Shown piece after piece: positions 1-10,559 of a stretch of DNA of 64,000 nucleotides. Both the position numbers and the translations under genes were made by a program. How positions within the stretch are numbered: position 1 is the first letter of the stretch; each line of letters begins with the position of its first letter. The stretch is from Galerina marginata. Lineage: Eukaryota; Basidiomycota; Agaricomycetes; Agaricales; Galerinaceae. The stretch lies in contig JAECYW010000026.1 of NCBI GenBank assembly GCA_023014335.1, positions 1-64,000 of the forward strand, written 5' to 3'. A model generated the notes under the pieces. That model made no database searches and was not told where the DNA came from. It was given only the letters and a program-made list of their open reading frames with translations.

Positions 1-559
1 AACTTCCCTCCACGAATCTGATTCGGAATGACAATGAAGTTCATTATTGAATCACCGTACTTGGTGCTTGCTTGTGCTAGCAATTAATTTATTTGCATGT
101 ATATTCTTCATTTGATTTTTCTGTGTAATGGGAACTATTGGGAAGCGTCTACCGGTGGAAAATTTATTAAGCGTAATTCCGCAGTGCTATGTTAAGAAAG
201 ATGAAAATCCCCAATCCAAAAAAAAGCCTGGATGGTTGTGACGCGGCACGTGATAGCATATAACGCGTTGTTGTCACGTGACTTGGATCCATTAATATTC
301 CGAGACACTCCCGACTTCGAGTTCAAACTTGGTGCTTGGTATCTTCACACACACAGCATCGCACAGCATACATTTATGATGATATACTATCAAGTCTCGT
401 CTTTCCTTCAGATCCGCAAAACACCACTTCTATTTCGCCGCATATCGCTAGTTGACCTCTAATTCGTCTCTATCCCATCGTTGTAGGAACTGACATGGTT
501 CGTCTTGGTCTTACTCCATATTTGACAATCCCTTTTAACCACTTTAGTAGAACCACACC
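1..559. other. Intergenic, left edge
   Basis: No convincing coding exon was found here. The open frames are short, have no recognisable family and are not joined by good splice signals. The segment just before 560 is the natural promoter position for the deubiquitinase-like copy that follows. Confidence 0.4.
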
Positions 560-2650
560 ATGGATGGCCTAGCTGAGGAACAAAACGGTGCACCTCCTGT
601 GGAAATAGACGAAGTGGTATCCGTATGGGATCGTGAGCGCCCTTTACTCTCATCAGTACCCCTTGCATACTGACCCATTGGCGTCATTCAGATGAGGCGT
701 TTGCCTCCAAAATATATGCCTGACCTGGGGCATGATGTCAAAGATTTCCAGGCTTTACCTGTCGATTGAATAATTGGAAGAAACTCGATAAGAAATTGAC
801 AAGTCACGAATTCGAGTGTGGAGGCCATAAATGGTCAGACAGTTTCGTTATAATATGTTTCAGCACTCTGTTGGCTCATTCTATCTTCTTGTATCTTCTT
901 TGCCTTGTGAACACGACAGGAGAATTCTTCTCTTTCCTTTCGGAAACTCCAATGTCCCACCAAATGATGTCGTTTCAGTGTACCTTGATTATGCGGAGCC
1001 CAAGAAATCTCGGGAGGGGTGGCACGCGTGTGCTCAGTTTGCTATAGCTATCTCGAACCCTCAAGATCCAACTATTTTCACCGTCAGCCGTCCGTATGAT
1101 GCAAGTACTGTCGTGTTTGCACTATAGGCTAACAATGTCTCCTGTAGATGCCAATCATCGTTTTGTCGCTGAAGAATGCGACTGGGGTTTCACACGATTC
1201 GCTGAGTCCCGCAAGCTATTCAGCGTGCAAGAAGGTCATACGCGCCCAACGATCGAGGACGAATCTGCGGACATAACAGTATACGTCAGAGTACTGGAAG
1301 ATCCTACTGGTGTTTTGTGGCACAAATTTGTGTAGTGAGTTCCCCTGAAATTGTCCCCCTCTGTTAGTGCTCACCTTCCATCAGTTACGACTCAAAGAAG
1401 GAAACGGATTTGTAGGGTTGAGAAATGAGGGAGCAACAAGTTACATGAACTCACTTCTCCAGTCCTTTACTGTACACGCTACTTCCGCAAGGTCACTTCT
1501 GGACTTCTCCACATTCTCCTCTCTTCTAATCGACCGTTCTTCTCTCTCGCAGGCAGTGTATCAGATTCCGACCAAGGACGATTCGCCTACTGAGAGTGTG
1601 GCTCTCGCATTACAGAGGGTATTCTCTCGTTTGCAGACCTCAGAAAAACCTGTTGGTGAGTTATCTTTCTTCGATAATGTGTGGTGTGTATATAAGCAAT
1701 GTTACTTCAGGAACAATCGAACTAATCAAGTCGTTCGGATTGAACTCTCTTCGTCAAAGGATGTATCAGAATTCAATCGTGATCTTCAGGGCAAGCTGGA
1801 GTTCAAGTTGAAGGTATCTTAAACATTTCTCATAAATGATTTCCCTGTGACTGATTTATCCAAGGGAACCGACGCTGAAGGTGCTATTGCCCAACTCTTT
1901 GTGGGAAAAATGAAGAGCTATATCGAATGCGTCAATGTAGAATACGAGTCATCGCGTACAGAAGAGTTCAACGGTGAGCACCGTCCACTGGAAGAAACAT
2001 GACAATCTGAACCTTGTACAGATATCCAACTCAATGTGAAAGGGATGAAAAATCTCTATGAGTCCTTCAAGGATTATGTGGCTGTAGAGATGCTTGATGG
2101 TGAAAACAAGTATCAAGCCGAGGGATTTGGCCTTCAGGATGCTAAGAAAGGCATGATCTTCCAATCGTTTCCCCCAATCCTCCATGTCCAACTCAAACGC
2201 TTTGAACACGACATCGAACGCGATGTAATGGTGAAGATCAACGATCGGCACGAGTTCCCCTTCGAGATTGACCTCGACGAATTTCTCGATGCCAGTGCAG
2301 ATAGATCCCAGCCATGGGTCTATAAACTCCATAGTGTTCTCGTACACTCTGGCGATTTCTTTGGCGGCCATTACTTTGCGTTTATCAAGCCTGATCGCGA
2401 AACCCGCTGGTTGAAATTCGATGATGATAGAGTAGTGCCGGTTACCGACAAAGAGATTTTGGAAGAAAATTACGGCGGGGAAGCCCTCAATATTCCCCCG
2501 AGTCTGCGAAGTAGCCAGGTTCGCCCACTGAAGCGATTTGCCAATGCCTACATGCTGGTGTATATCCGAGAATCTGCGATCGACGAAATTTTGGCACCTT
2601 CCACACAGAAGGATGAAAATTCACCCCCGACTAAAAAAACCTGGTTGTGA
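560..2650 (+). pseudogene. Truncated, frameshifted USP7/Ubp15-type deubiquitinase
   Basis: This reads as the N-terminal half of a USP7/HAUSP/Ubp15-family ubiquitin hydrolase: a MATH-like domain (about 760-1335) followed by a USP catalytic domain (about 1380-2560). Landmarks are GGHKW near 820, the Cys-box region near 1410-1450, and the His box GGHYFAFIKP near 2365. The copy is damaged. One base is missing near 752 (before the RLNNWKK segment), one near 1464 (after the Cys box), and the frame is lost again near 1756. The Cys box reads NEGATSYMNSLLQ, so the catalytic cysteine codon is AGT (Ser) at 1439-1441. Several introns are still recognisable, for example about 832-918, 1492-1553 and 1672-1730. 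The frame stops at 2650, right after the USP domain. Family members normally continue for several hundred residues of ubiquitin-like domains. I infer a decayed partial copy of a gene located elsewhere. A catalytically dead expressed fragment is less likely because of the frameshifts. Confidence 0.85.
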
Positions 2651-2656
2651 CGCCTG

Positions 2657-2915
2657 CCAACTTCTACTCATTCGACTTCTTATCAACTTTTTCAAGGTTC
2701 CTCCTCTCCGCAATCTTACATTTGTCTCCCAATTTCGACCTTGGAGTTCGAAAACCACTTCAAGAATTCGACAAACACTCCGTGCACCAGCCCCCCCCTG
2801 GAGACCCTCTTTTGAACACCATCGTTTTTCAGTGTGGATATCTTCGAAGAGGCAACATTCTTCGAGTTCAAGATGGAATCGTCAGGTGCAGCTCTGTCAT
2901 GGATGAGCTTTCGCC
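2657..2915 (+). pseudogene. 5' fragment of a DUF6533-type seven-helix protein gene
   Basis: This stretch is clearly similar to the reverse complement of about 17325-17605, which is the upstream region and first coding bases of the intact seven-helix gene at 15952-17340. Shared landmarks are TTACATTTGTCTCCC, a repeated GAATTCGACAAACA-type segment, and an ATG followed by GAATCGTC (ATG at about 2871). Similarity stops a few codons into the coding region, and no later exons follow. The fragment starts only a few bases after the stop codon of the deubiquitinase fragment. It is therefore a promoter plus start-codon piece joined to an unrelated gene fragment. It has no plausible protein product. Confidence 0.75.
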
Positions 2916-3186
2916 ATACTTAATTTTGAACATCTTCTACCTGAACTGAATAGGTATAGCTCCGATGGATGATCCTCATTAGTTTCTTAGTAGTTACTCA
3001 TGTTGTTATTTGTACCAAACTTATGCCGTCTGTACTTTCAAGAGTCATTATCAGTCTTGCGATGCTGCGATCGAGTTAATAGTATAGTCCAAGACATTCG
3101 TTCATTACGCGACAGCTATTTACAACTATGTACGATGTCCAAATCCTACCACGAAAGCAACAGAAAGTTTCTAATCTAAACCAACC

Positions 3187-5062
3187 CTAACGAAGACTCA
3201 AAATCCCCTCCTTGGTCGAATTCTTCCTCCCACCACCAACCTCATCCCCAAGCCCAACAACTGTCTTCTTCTTCTTGCCCACCTCGCTCTGCACCTCCCA
3301 AATCCGCCAGAACTTGAGGTTCTCGTCTCCAGCACACGTAGCAACAACATCTCCCGCCGGGCTCACCGCACTGAACAGCACCCGGCAGTCGTGCGCGTCT
3401 CGGATCTCCGCCAGCCGCTCCATGCTAGGGTACGCGTGCACCATGATCGAGTTCGTCGGGTACCCGTGTGTCGTGAAGATCTCTTTGCGGTGCGGCGCCC
3501 ATTGCACCGAGGTTATTTGTGACGGTGTGCGCACGCTGTGAAGCCTTGCACCCGTGGTGCTGTTCCAGATGTTGATCGTGGCGTCGTTTGTCCCGCCTCC
3601 TGAAGCGAGCAGAGAGGGCTGCCAGGGACACCATGCGATTGCCTGTTGAATTATTTTTGTCAGAAAAGCTCGAGATTGTGAAAGAAAGGTTTACCTTGAC
3701 AGCGGCAGTGTGGTTTCTCTTCGTCCACTTTGCACTACCTCGTGCACCTTCACCTACGTCGCCGAGCCTGCCGTCCCAGATGTTGACGACGTTGTCGTTA
3801 CCACCACTCGCAAGGAGCTCCCCATCGGCCCTCCACTTCAGACCGCAGATCTCTCCAGTGTGCCCGAGCAACTCCATGACCTTGTGCCGCGGAACGCGAA
3901 CGTCGTGGTGCCAAATGCTTCCATCACTGCACCCCGAGCTCAGGATGTGCTGATGCCACGAAAGAGTGGCAATCTGTCCCTGGTGCCCGCCCATCGTGCG
4001 CAGTTTTCGTGCAGTCTCCACGTCCCATAACTCGACATCGCCGTTCCCCTGCCCGACTCCCAGAAACGCACCGTCGTTCGAGAAATCGACGCTGGAGATG
4101 TACGAGCCTTCTGGGGACTCGCCTAATCGAACGACGTTGCCAGTGTCGGCTTTCCAGATATACGTGCACCCCTCGAGCCCAACTGCCAATTCGTTCTGGC
4201 AGGACCAGCTGATGAGGTTCAGGTAAAAGTCGTCAACCATGCCGGGGGCATCGAGGACGCGTTCGGGCTGGGTGGCTATCTTTCGCGACTTGTTGGTTGT
4301 GGCTCCTGTGGATGTGGCGATTGCTCCTGGACGTTGAGCATACAGAGGCCTGGCAAATTCACGTTGTTGGGCCAATGTAGTGTCTGACGAGGAAGCTGAA
4401 GGAGGCTGCTCGTGATACCCAAGAATGCGACGGGTTAATGGCAAACCGGTCGCCGCTGCCAAACGTGCGGTGTGCCCAGGCGACCGGATTGATGGTTCAG
4501 AGAAAGTTGCTCTAACGTGGCAGAGACGGCTGCGATGTCGGTCGTTTCGCGGTTTGTGATAAATCGATCACGTTTATCGCTTCCCTGTCGGTTCTGGTGT
4601 CGTCCATGAGCGCTGCCCAAACAAGTTGTTTGCGGAAAGTGTGTAACTCACCACAGCTGGCGTTGACTTTGACCGTTTAATTTCATGCTTTGGAGGAGGT
4701 ACGTAGTCTCTTGTCACAACATCTAACCTACTTTCTACACCTCCTTTGCGAATTACACCACCGCTGGCCTGGCGATGAAATGACTCGGAATTCGGGATGC
4801 CACTGGATCCGATCCTTTTCACTGGCGAAGCAGGCCGCGAAGATGGACGCGACTTTGATTGAGGTGCGATAAATGGATTCGTTGTGTCAAAAGGCCCAGT
4901 CGCTGACTTGGACTTTGTCGGTGCTCCTGGGCGAGAGTTACGCTTGGTAGGAGAAGAAGCCAGGGAAACATTGGACATTCCGGTCAGAATTGAAGGCGTC
5001 AAAGGAGTCTTTGCCTCTGAACGAGCACGGTGCCGTAAGGGAGTTTTGGGTTGGTTATACAT
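3187..5062 (-). pseudogene. Frameshifted second copy of CDC20
   Basis: This is a near-identical copy of the CDC20-like gene at 13567-15589, in the same orientation. Exons by comparison are 5062-4652, 4593-3695 and 3642-3187, with introns of 58 and 52 bp. Exon 2 is 899 nt against 900 nt in the intact copy. One base is missing near 4483-4486, where the intact copy has an extra C in GCGACCCGG. This shifts the frame between the C-box region and the first WD repeat and leads to a stop after about 25 out-of-frame codons. The WD40 frame itself remains open downstream. An in-frame ATG at 5101 extends the N-terminus by 13 codons here, but the other copy has a stop codon in that extension, so 5062 is the comparable start. 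Similarity starts at the stop codon and ends about 130 bp upstream of the start (about 5195). I infer a recent duplicate that has lost its function, or a sequence error at one base. Confidence 0.85.
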
Positions 5063-5199
5063 CTTATTCGGTGCTTTGATTGTAGAAGGAACGCGAGTCA
5101 AAATGAGTCAAGCCAGGTCAACGAAGAGACGAAAAGAGTCCAACCTCAAGGCCAAAAATAGCCAACGCGTTTTCAACCAGAGTCACATGCTCGCACTCT

Positions 5200-7700
5200 C
5201 AAAGTCGATTTCGTCATCTCATCTGCGATTCCAATGGACCATCGCCTTTGCCCAACCCACCCGCGGCTGTACGAATCCCATACGCCATCGTGAACATCCC
5301 GGCCTCTCCTCCGCTCGTCGACGCTGAAAAAACTGTCGGAGTCAGCATCGGTCGTTTATATGGTCTGTATAGGAGACTAGGTCAGTACTCGTTTGTATTC
5401 GTATTGAAAACTTACTTACATCGTGTCTGGCAGTTTGCGCTCGACGTTCCGCCTGCACTTCGGAAATTAAAGACATTCTGAAGATATTGAGGTAAGCTTT
5501 GCTCTTATCAGCCCCGAAAGCAGCTCACATACCTGTTTTCCAGCATCTTCCCACTTCATCCAACACCACAGCCCCAACCCTCGAGCCTCGAGATCTCAAT
5601 CCGAGCATACACCACCGCTCATTCCTCGAATACGGATCCAGGAGTCTTACGAAGAAACGTTAGTCGCCCGCCCAGAACGAGAACGAATCGCGGGAAACTT
5701 ACAGGACCACGGAACCAGCAGCAGCAGCCGTCGTCGTCGTTACAGCCCCGCTCTCAACATGCCCCTCCTCATTCCCTCGACTTTGCGGCTGAGGGTACGG
5801 CGAGCACACCCTCCATGACCAAGACAGGCTCAGCCGCCTCGGGATTCGCATGGCGGGCGCGATTTCGTTTGCCAGCGCACGTTCGCAACCACGAAGGCCT
5901 TCAAACTGCATAAAGACGGGCAGGGCCGTTAGCAAGGCCGCCGCGGGACTTCACGAGAGCAGACGACGTACCAAGGTCGCTGACCATCCCGCAAAACGTC
6001 CACAGACAGCGATCTCGACTATTTTCGGTCGTCGACGCTGCGTCTGTCGTTTTCTCGTACATCGTGGCCACCCAGGGGGGTAGGACCGCGACTCTATTCG
6101 AGATGGGAAGGCTGCGAGGCGAAAAGGATTCAGAGCTCAGAGCTTGGGTGAAAGTTCGGCGGAGGAGGCTCGTACCGCGGTTGCACATCATCAGACGACG
6201 ACGGACAGCCGTCTCGACTATCTCCAGTCGTCGCAGCTGCCTGCGTCGTCCTCTCGTATCTCGTACGGCACACCCTGGTCATCGTGCAGATCCGGGGCTG
6301 CGAGGCGGAACGGCTACGAATTTGGCGGGGGTTAGAGCCCTGATTCGCGCTCGAAGGACCTCGAAAGTGAGGATTGGGCGGGAAAGAAATGCCGAGGCCG
6401 TGCATCGTCAGACAACGATGGACAGCGGTCTCGACTATTTCCAGTCGGCGCCGCTGTCTCTCTCTCTCGTTCGTACGCCGTATCCTGGCGATTGGGTGGA
6501 TGTTGGATCTGGGGGGTTGGGGCGCGGCTTCGAGGCAGGCAGGATTCAGAGATGAGGTGGTTGGATTTGAGTGGGGGAGCTCGTACCGAGGCCGCACATC
6601 GTCAAACAACGATGGACAGCGGTCTCGACTATTTCCAGTCACCGCCGCCGCCCTCTATTGTCGTCCACCGTATCGTGGGCTTTCGGGATGGAAGCGAGAA
6701 GCGGGGCCACAACCGCGCTGCGATGGCAAAGCTACAATACCACGTAGGCGGGGTCAGAGTCATCGAGGAAGCTGGAGGTGGAAGACGTACCGAGGCTGCA
6801 CCGGCCATACGACGATGGACAGCGGTCTCGACTATTTCTAGTCGGCGCCGCTGTCTCTCTCGTTCATACGCCGTATCGTGGCTTTTGGATGGGTGTAGGA
6901 TGTGGGAGTGGGACGCGGGGGACAAGGTGGGCTGCGAGGAAGAGTGTCAGCGCCGATAACGTCGCAGGGCGAAGGGAAATGCGTACCTCAAACCCCGAAT
7001 TCGCCTGGAAGAAAGAAGAGGAGGATTAGCCCGCGCCGCCGCTACGATCTTGCGGTGGGCATGCCTTGCCCAATCGACTCGCATTCCGAACCATCGTCTT
7101 CAACGATTCAGCTCCATGGCTTCAGTCGGGTGCCGTGGCTGGGGGTCGAGAACCTAGAATTCCCAGTGACTAGGTAAGTTCCGCCATTCCGTTCAGCCCG
7201 AAAGACGCGTACTCACTTTATCAATTCTTCTTACAGCCTCCCGTTTGACTAAATGAATGCGGCGTCAGCGAAAGGGCGACGAGCGCGGGGAGAAGCAGTT
7301 TACCAGCAAAGAAACACCGGGCTCGAGTTCGTCGTCGTCGTTTCGCGCTGGGTAATGGCACGGTTAGCATTGCGAACAGGTTCGTTGACGACATCGAGAC
7401 TTACCTCCTCCGTGGCCTCGTCTGATGCATTCGCGTTTCTGGCACGATCTACAGGCTGTTAGCAAATGTCAGGGCGAGGAAAGGTGAAGATGGGAGATCA
7501 CCCACCTGTGCCATCGAAGAAACGCCTTCAAGAGACGGCGAGGATATCAGCGAGTTAGGCAAGGTGGATGGGATGGCAGGGACATACGAAATCGCGGTTG
7601 TTACCGCTGACGATCTTCAGGTAGTCGTGGACGATGTGGAGAGCTCAGAAGGGGGATTGAAGAGGAGGAGGAGAGGAGGAGGGGAGGAGGAGGGGATGAA
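5200..7700 (-). other. Candidate intron-rich minus-strand transcription unit, unrecognised
   Basis: No long reading frame exists, but the minus strand carries a consistent run of splice-like signals. Reading downward there are donors GTATGT near 7590, GTGGGT near 7506, GTAAGT near 7405 and GTGAGT near 7215. Acceptors lie between them, implying exons of only about 15-75 nt. A TATA box and pyrimidine tract lie just upstream (7649-7732). Further down, five repeated units (5998-6871) each end in a donor-like CTCG|GTACG on this strand. I cannot recognise the product and no full exon chain could be proven. It may be a fast-evolving intron-rich protein gene or a non-coding transcript. The plus strand also has isolated intron-like signals (7175-7237, 5493-5543), so strand assignment is not certain. 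Confidence 0.3.
5998..6871. repeat. Five degenerate ~200-bp direct repeat units
   Basis: A core reading roughly GATGGACAGCGGTCTCGACT, followed by ATTTCCAGTCG, recurs with its GACAGC element at 6005, 6204, 6421, 6615 and 6818 (spacings 199, 217, 194 and 203 bp). Four of the five cores contain the inverted pair CGACT...AGTCG around a 6-nt spacer; in unit 4 the last base is changed. Units 2-5 are preceded by a CGAGGCYGCAC-like segment. Most are followed by a CTCTCTCGTTCGTACGCC-like segment. On the minus strand each core gives an open 13-15 codon stretch (E-T-A-V-H-R-like) ending at a GTACG donor-like site; the donor is changed in unit 3. A more degenerate unit may lie near 5700-5760. Confidence 0.75.
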
Positions 7701-7732
7701 GGAAACCAGGTGAAGTTGACCTGGTTTATATA
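7649..7732 (-). promoter_or_regulatory. TATA box plus pyrimidine-rich tract, minus strand
   Basis: On the minus strand a TATATAAA box (7732-7725) is followed within 25 bp by about 50 bp of almost uninterrupted C/T. This is a common core-promoter arrangement in basidiomycetes. It points into the unrecognised intron-rich region below 7650 and is the best evidence that the region is transcribed. Confidence 0.45.
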
Positions 7733-7739
7733 CGTTTTT

Positions 7740-8320
7740 CCACCTCCTGTATTCTGTACAACCTTGGCGAACAATTAACGCACCACTGCTAGTGAGGGGC
7801 TAGTAGAGATTTCGGAAGCGGATGCGGATGCGAGGGACCCTTGGACTTGTCATTCCGCGAGCCGAACGGGATTGGACTGGAGATCGGGAGGATGATATCG
7901 TACCTCCTGGTGCTTCGTTTCTGAGATTCGTGAGTGTTTGGTATGTCCTCACTTGTATTGTGAGTGTTATTAGAATATTTTTCCTCTCTCAAGTGAGTAA
8001 ATCTCCGAGAAACCTGTATTGAATAAATGTGATCTAACATATATATTCCACCAGTCCAAGTGCAAACCTATTCCCTTTCTGCTTTCCTCAAACGCGAGTC
8101 CACCAAGTGAGTAGTATTACCATCCACCGAGCACTCTAATAATAAGTGAAATTGCCTCTCTCGTAAGATTTACAGGACGCCGGCGCAAGAGAAAACGGGC
8201 GGGAATTAGATACGCGCGATTTAGATTATGTTGCTTAGCGGAGGTTCGTATCTTCGAATGATTTCCTTGTGCTTCCGCTAGCTCTTACACCTCCCAGTTC
8301 TTAGCCTAACGCGTACCGAA
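7740..8320. other. Intergenic, no gene recognised
   Basis: Short open frames occur on both strands without family resemblance. Several GTGAGT- and GTATGT-like sites are present, but no exon chain can be followed. Confidence 0.35.
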
Positions 8321-9910
8321 TAGCAGGACCCGAACAGTCAAACGCACTGCTTTTTTCGAGAGAAGAGCGGAGAATTGGGGACGGAGGAGGTGTATTTTGA
8401 GATATCTGATCTCCGAGTTGGATCTCCTGCCTCACCTTCGTCCCAGTTCTCCACTCTTGCACCTCTCGGTAATTAAATCTTTGTACATGTATCTCTACAG
8501 GCTATATTTTTATGAACCCCATTTCGGATGTCTCGATTTTACGAAACTCGCGGAATGCGGGTTAGGGCGCCTAAACGAGTCCAAGAAGGATGCTCTCATC
8601 CGCCCTTCTCAAGTCGCTTGGGCCCGCCACTCACTAATTCAACAGGACCCTGAACTAGCAAAAGCCGAACAAGCGGGTGCTAGTAAGCTACGTGATGTGA
8701 GGAAAACGAGTCCGTTTGCTGAGAGTCAAATGAGGAAGTGGGGATGGGGGAGACGGAGATTTGATCGGATGTTCAAGGTGCGCGCTTGTGCACAACTGCA
8801 TCTCTAATTTTGCTGGTAAATATATGAATCTCTTCATTAATATTCTTTAAATGAGACCAGGTGTTCATTTTACTTCTTTCCCAGGTATGTGCCAAAACTT
8901 CGAGGCTAATGTAAATAAGCGCCGCCCATCGTGCTCCTTCATTTTTCTTGTTTATGTACGCAAGTCGAATGCTATATATAAATACAGTACATTATACCAC
9001 TCAGTCCTCTGCTTCACGTGTAGTTCTGGACTGAATGCGAATTGAAATCTGAATAGCTCAAAGGCGGTTCTGGTCCCTATTTCCATCCACCTCCGTCGCT
9101 ATTCGTTCAATTTCGTTGATAGGACCCTGCGCTAACAGGAGCCGAGGAATAATGTACGGAACCGAAGCTAGATAGATTGGGGTGTTTTTTTTGGCAGGAA
9201 AATGGAGAACGGGGGATGGAGGTGGTGGTCGGGTGATCCGATGATGTTTGATCATGCCGTTTTGTGTTCTCGGTACTCTGTACTCACACCCGAGGATTAA
9301 TTAATCCACAATGTAATTTAGTTAATGTATTTAGTTAATTCTCTGTTAATTGAGCGAAATTTGACGAAAGCACGCGAACATGTGGCGGAAATCATTCAAA
9401 GCAAAATAGGCGCCCGTGCTCATCGCCTTTCTCTAACCCTGCCAGCGCCCACTCGGACAATAATTATCAATGCATTATATTATTGTACACGTATCAATAA
9501 TTTAGATAACTACGGTGCCATTGGCCTCGCCGCAATAGACAAGAGGCGTATCTCTGCATAAGCATTTGGTGATACTGTGATAGTAGAGTAGGTGACTAAC
9601 TGCACCCTGAGCTAGCGGGGTCCGAATAGCTGACTACCCGAAAGAAGCAAGCCAAGAAAGTTCATTTTCTGGAGTGAAATGGAGAAGCAGGGACGGAGGA
9701 AGAGGTGGAACGACGGCTCAATCGGAGCGCCGTGCGAGTGCCCCAAGCTCGAATCCCAAAGTGTGCTCGTCGAAGCGAGTATGTCACGTCAAAGAAGGGG
9801 CTCAGAAGCATGGCGATGCGCTGCTGTGCCCATTGCAGAGCTCCTGAATTAGTGGTAATTAGAATACCGAGTCAAAGAAGCCAAGAGAAACGGGGATGGG
9901 GGAGAGGATA
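8320..9910. repeat. Dispersed degenerate ~110-bp repeat family
   Basis: A loose motif recurs: an AGGACCCTGAGCTAGC-like start, then CCGAA, then about 60-90 bp later GGAGAA-GGGGATGGAGG-like purine-rich sequence. Copies are near 8323-8395, 8645-8760, 9120-9235, 9600-9715 and 9845-9910. The two clearest are 9120-9235 and 9600-9715. The copies are too diverged to give a consensus by eye, and no terminal inverted repeats or target duplications were seen. No convincing protein gene lies between them. Confidence 0.45.
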
Positions 9911-10354
9911 ACCGCCTGATCATCCAGCGTGGACAGTCGGCATTTGGGTGTGGCGCCCAAGCGGCGCCCTACAATTCCCCTGAAACGTGTATCCGACAGA
10001 AACGAGAGGCTACCTGCGCTGTGCACACGTAGTAGCCGAGTATTATTACCATGTGGTTTAATTTCTCAATATCAATTGCCTTAAATTATATGAGAAATGG
10101 TGGCAAATCTCCGCCGATTCTCTGGCGCTTAATCTCACAGAAATAAAGGACCTACTGTGCTCACTGCTTACGGAGGCAAAAACTCAAATGAGTAAATCTG
10201 CGCTGTTATGGCATGGCGCTAATTAAGCACAACTGCTTAGCAACTGCGAGTGAAATGTCTGCGGTGGAAGGTAAGTCACTTGTTATAATCAGAACACGAG
10301 AGCGGCTATCACCTCAAGGGAGAAATGAGACGATATTTTCTGTTAGGCGGATGT

Positions 10355-10550
10355 GGAAATGAGCGCTGAACACACAATATGTCTTTGTTCCCAGCAGCCG
10401 GGTAACCAGTAACAAAGCCATAAAGGTGGTAGAAGTTGAATGCGGTTGGAAATTTCATGCAGGGGGGAAATGAACGGTGAACACGCAATATAGCTTTGTT
10501 CCCGGCAGCCGACTAACCAGTAACAAAGCTAAAAAGGTGGTAGAAGTCGA
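10355..10550. repeat. Two-unit tandem repeat, 111-bp period, with hairpin
   Basis: Units 10355-10440 and 10466-10550 align over about 85 bp with few changes, from GGAAATGAAC to GGTGGTAGAAG. Each contains CTTTGTT and, 20-odd bases later, AACAAAG. That is a perfect 7-bp inverted pair which would give a stem-loop. The purpose is unknown. Confidence 0.75.
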
Positions 10551-10559
10551 GGGAATGGT

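Noticed and set aside
3212..3541. 109-codon plus-strand frame, repeated at 13592-13921
   Set aside because: It is antisense to both CDC20 copies. It is duplicated only because the gene is.
6130..6642. 170-codon minus frame across the 200-bp repeats
   Set aside because: It is open only because the repeats are GC-rich and share phase. It crosses donor-like sites and changes frame between units.
9720..9790. tRNA-like CTCGAATCCC segment
   Set aside because: No matching acceptor stem or D-arm could be paired around it.
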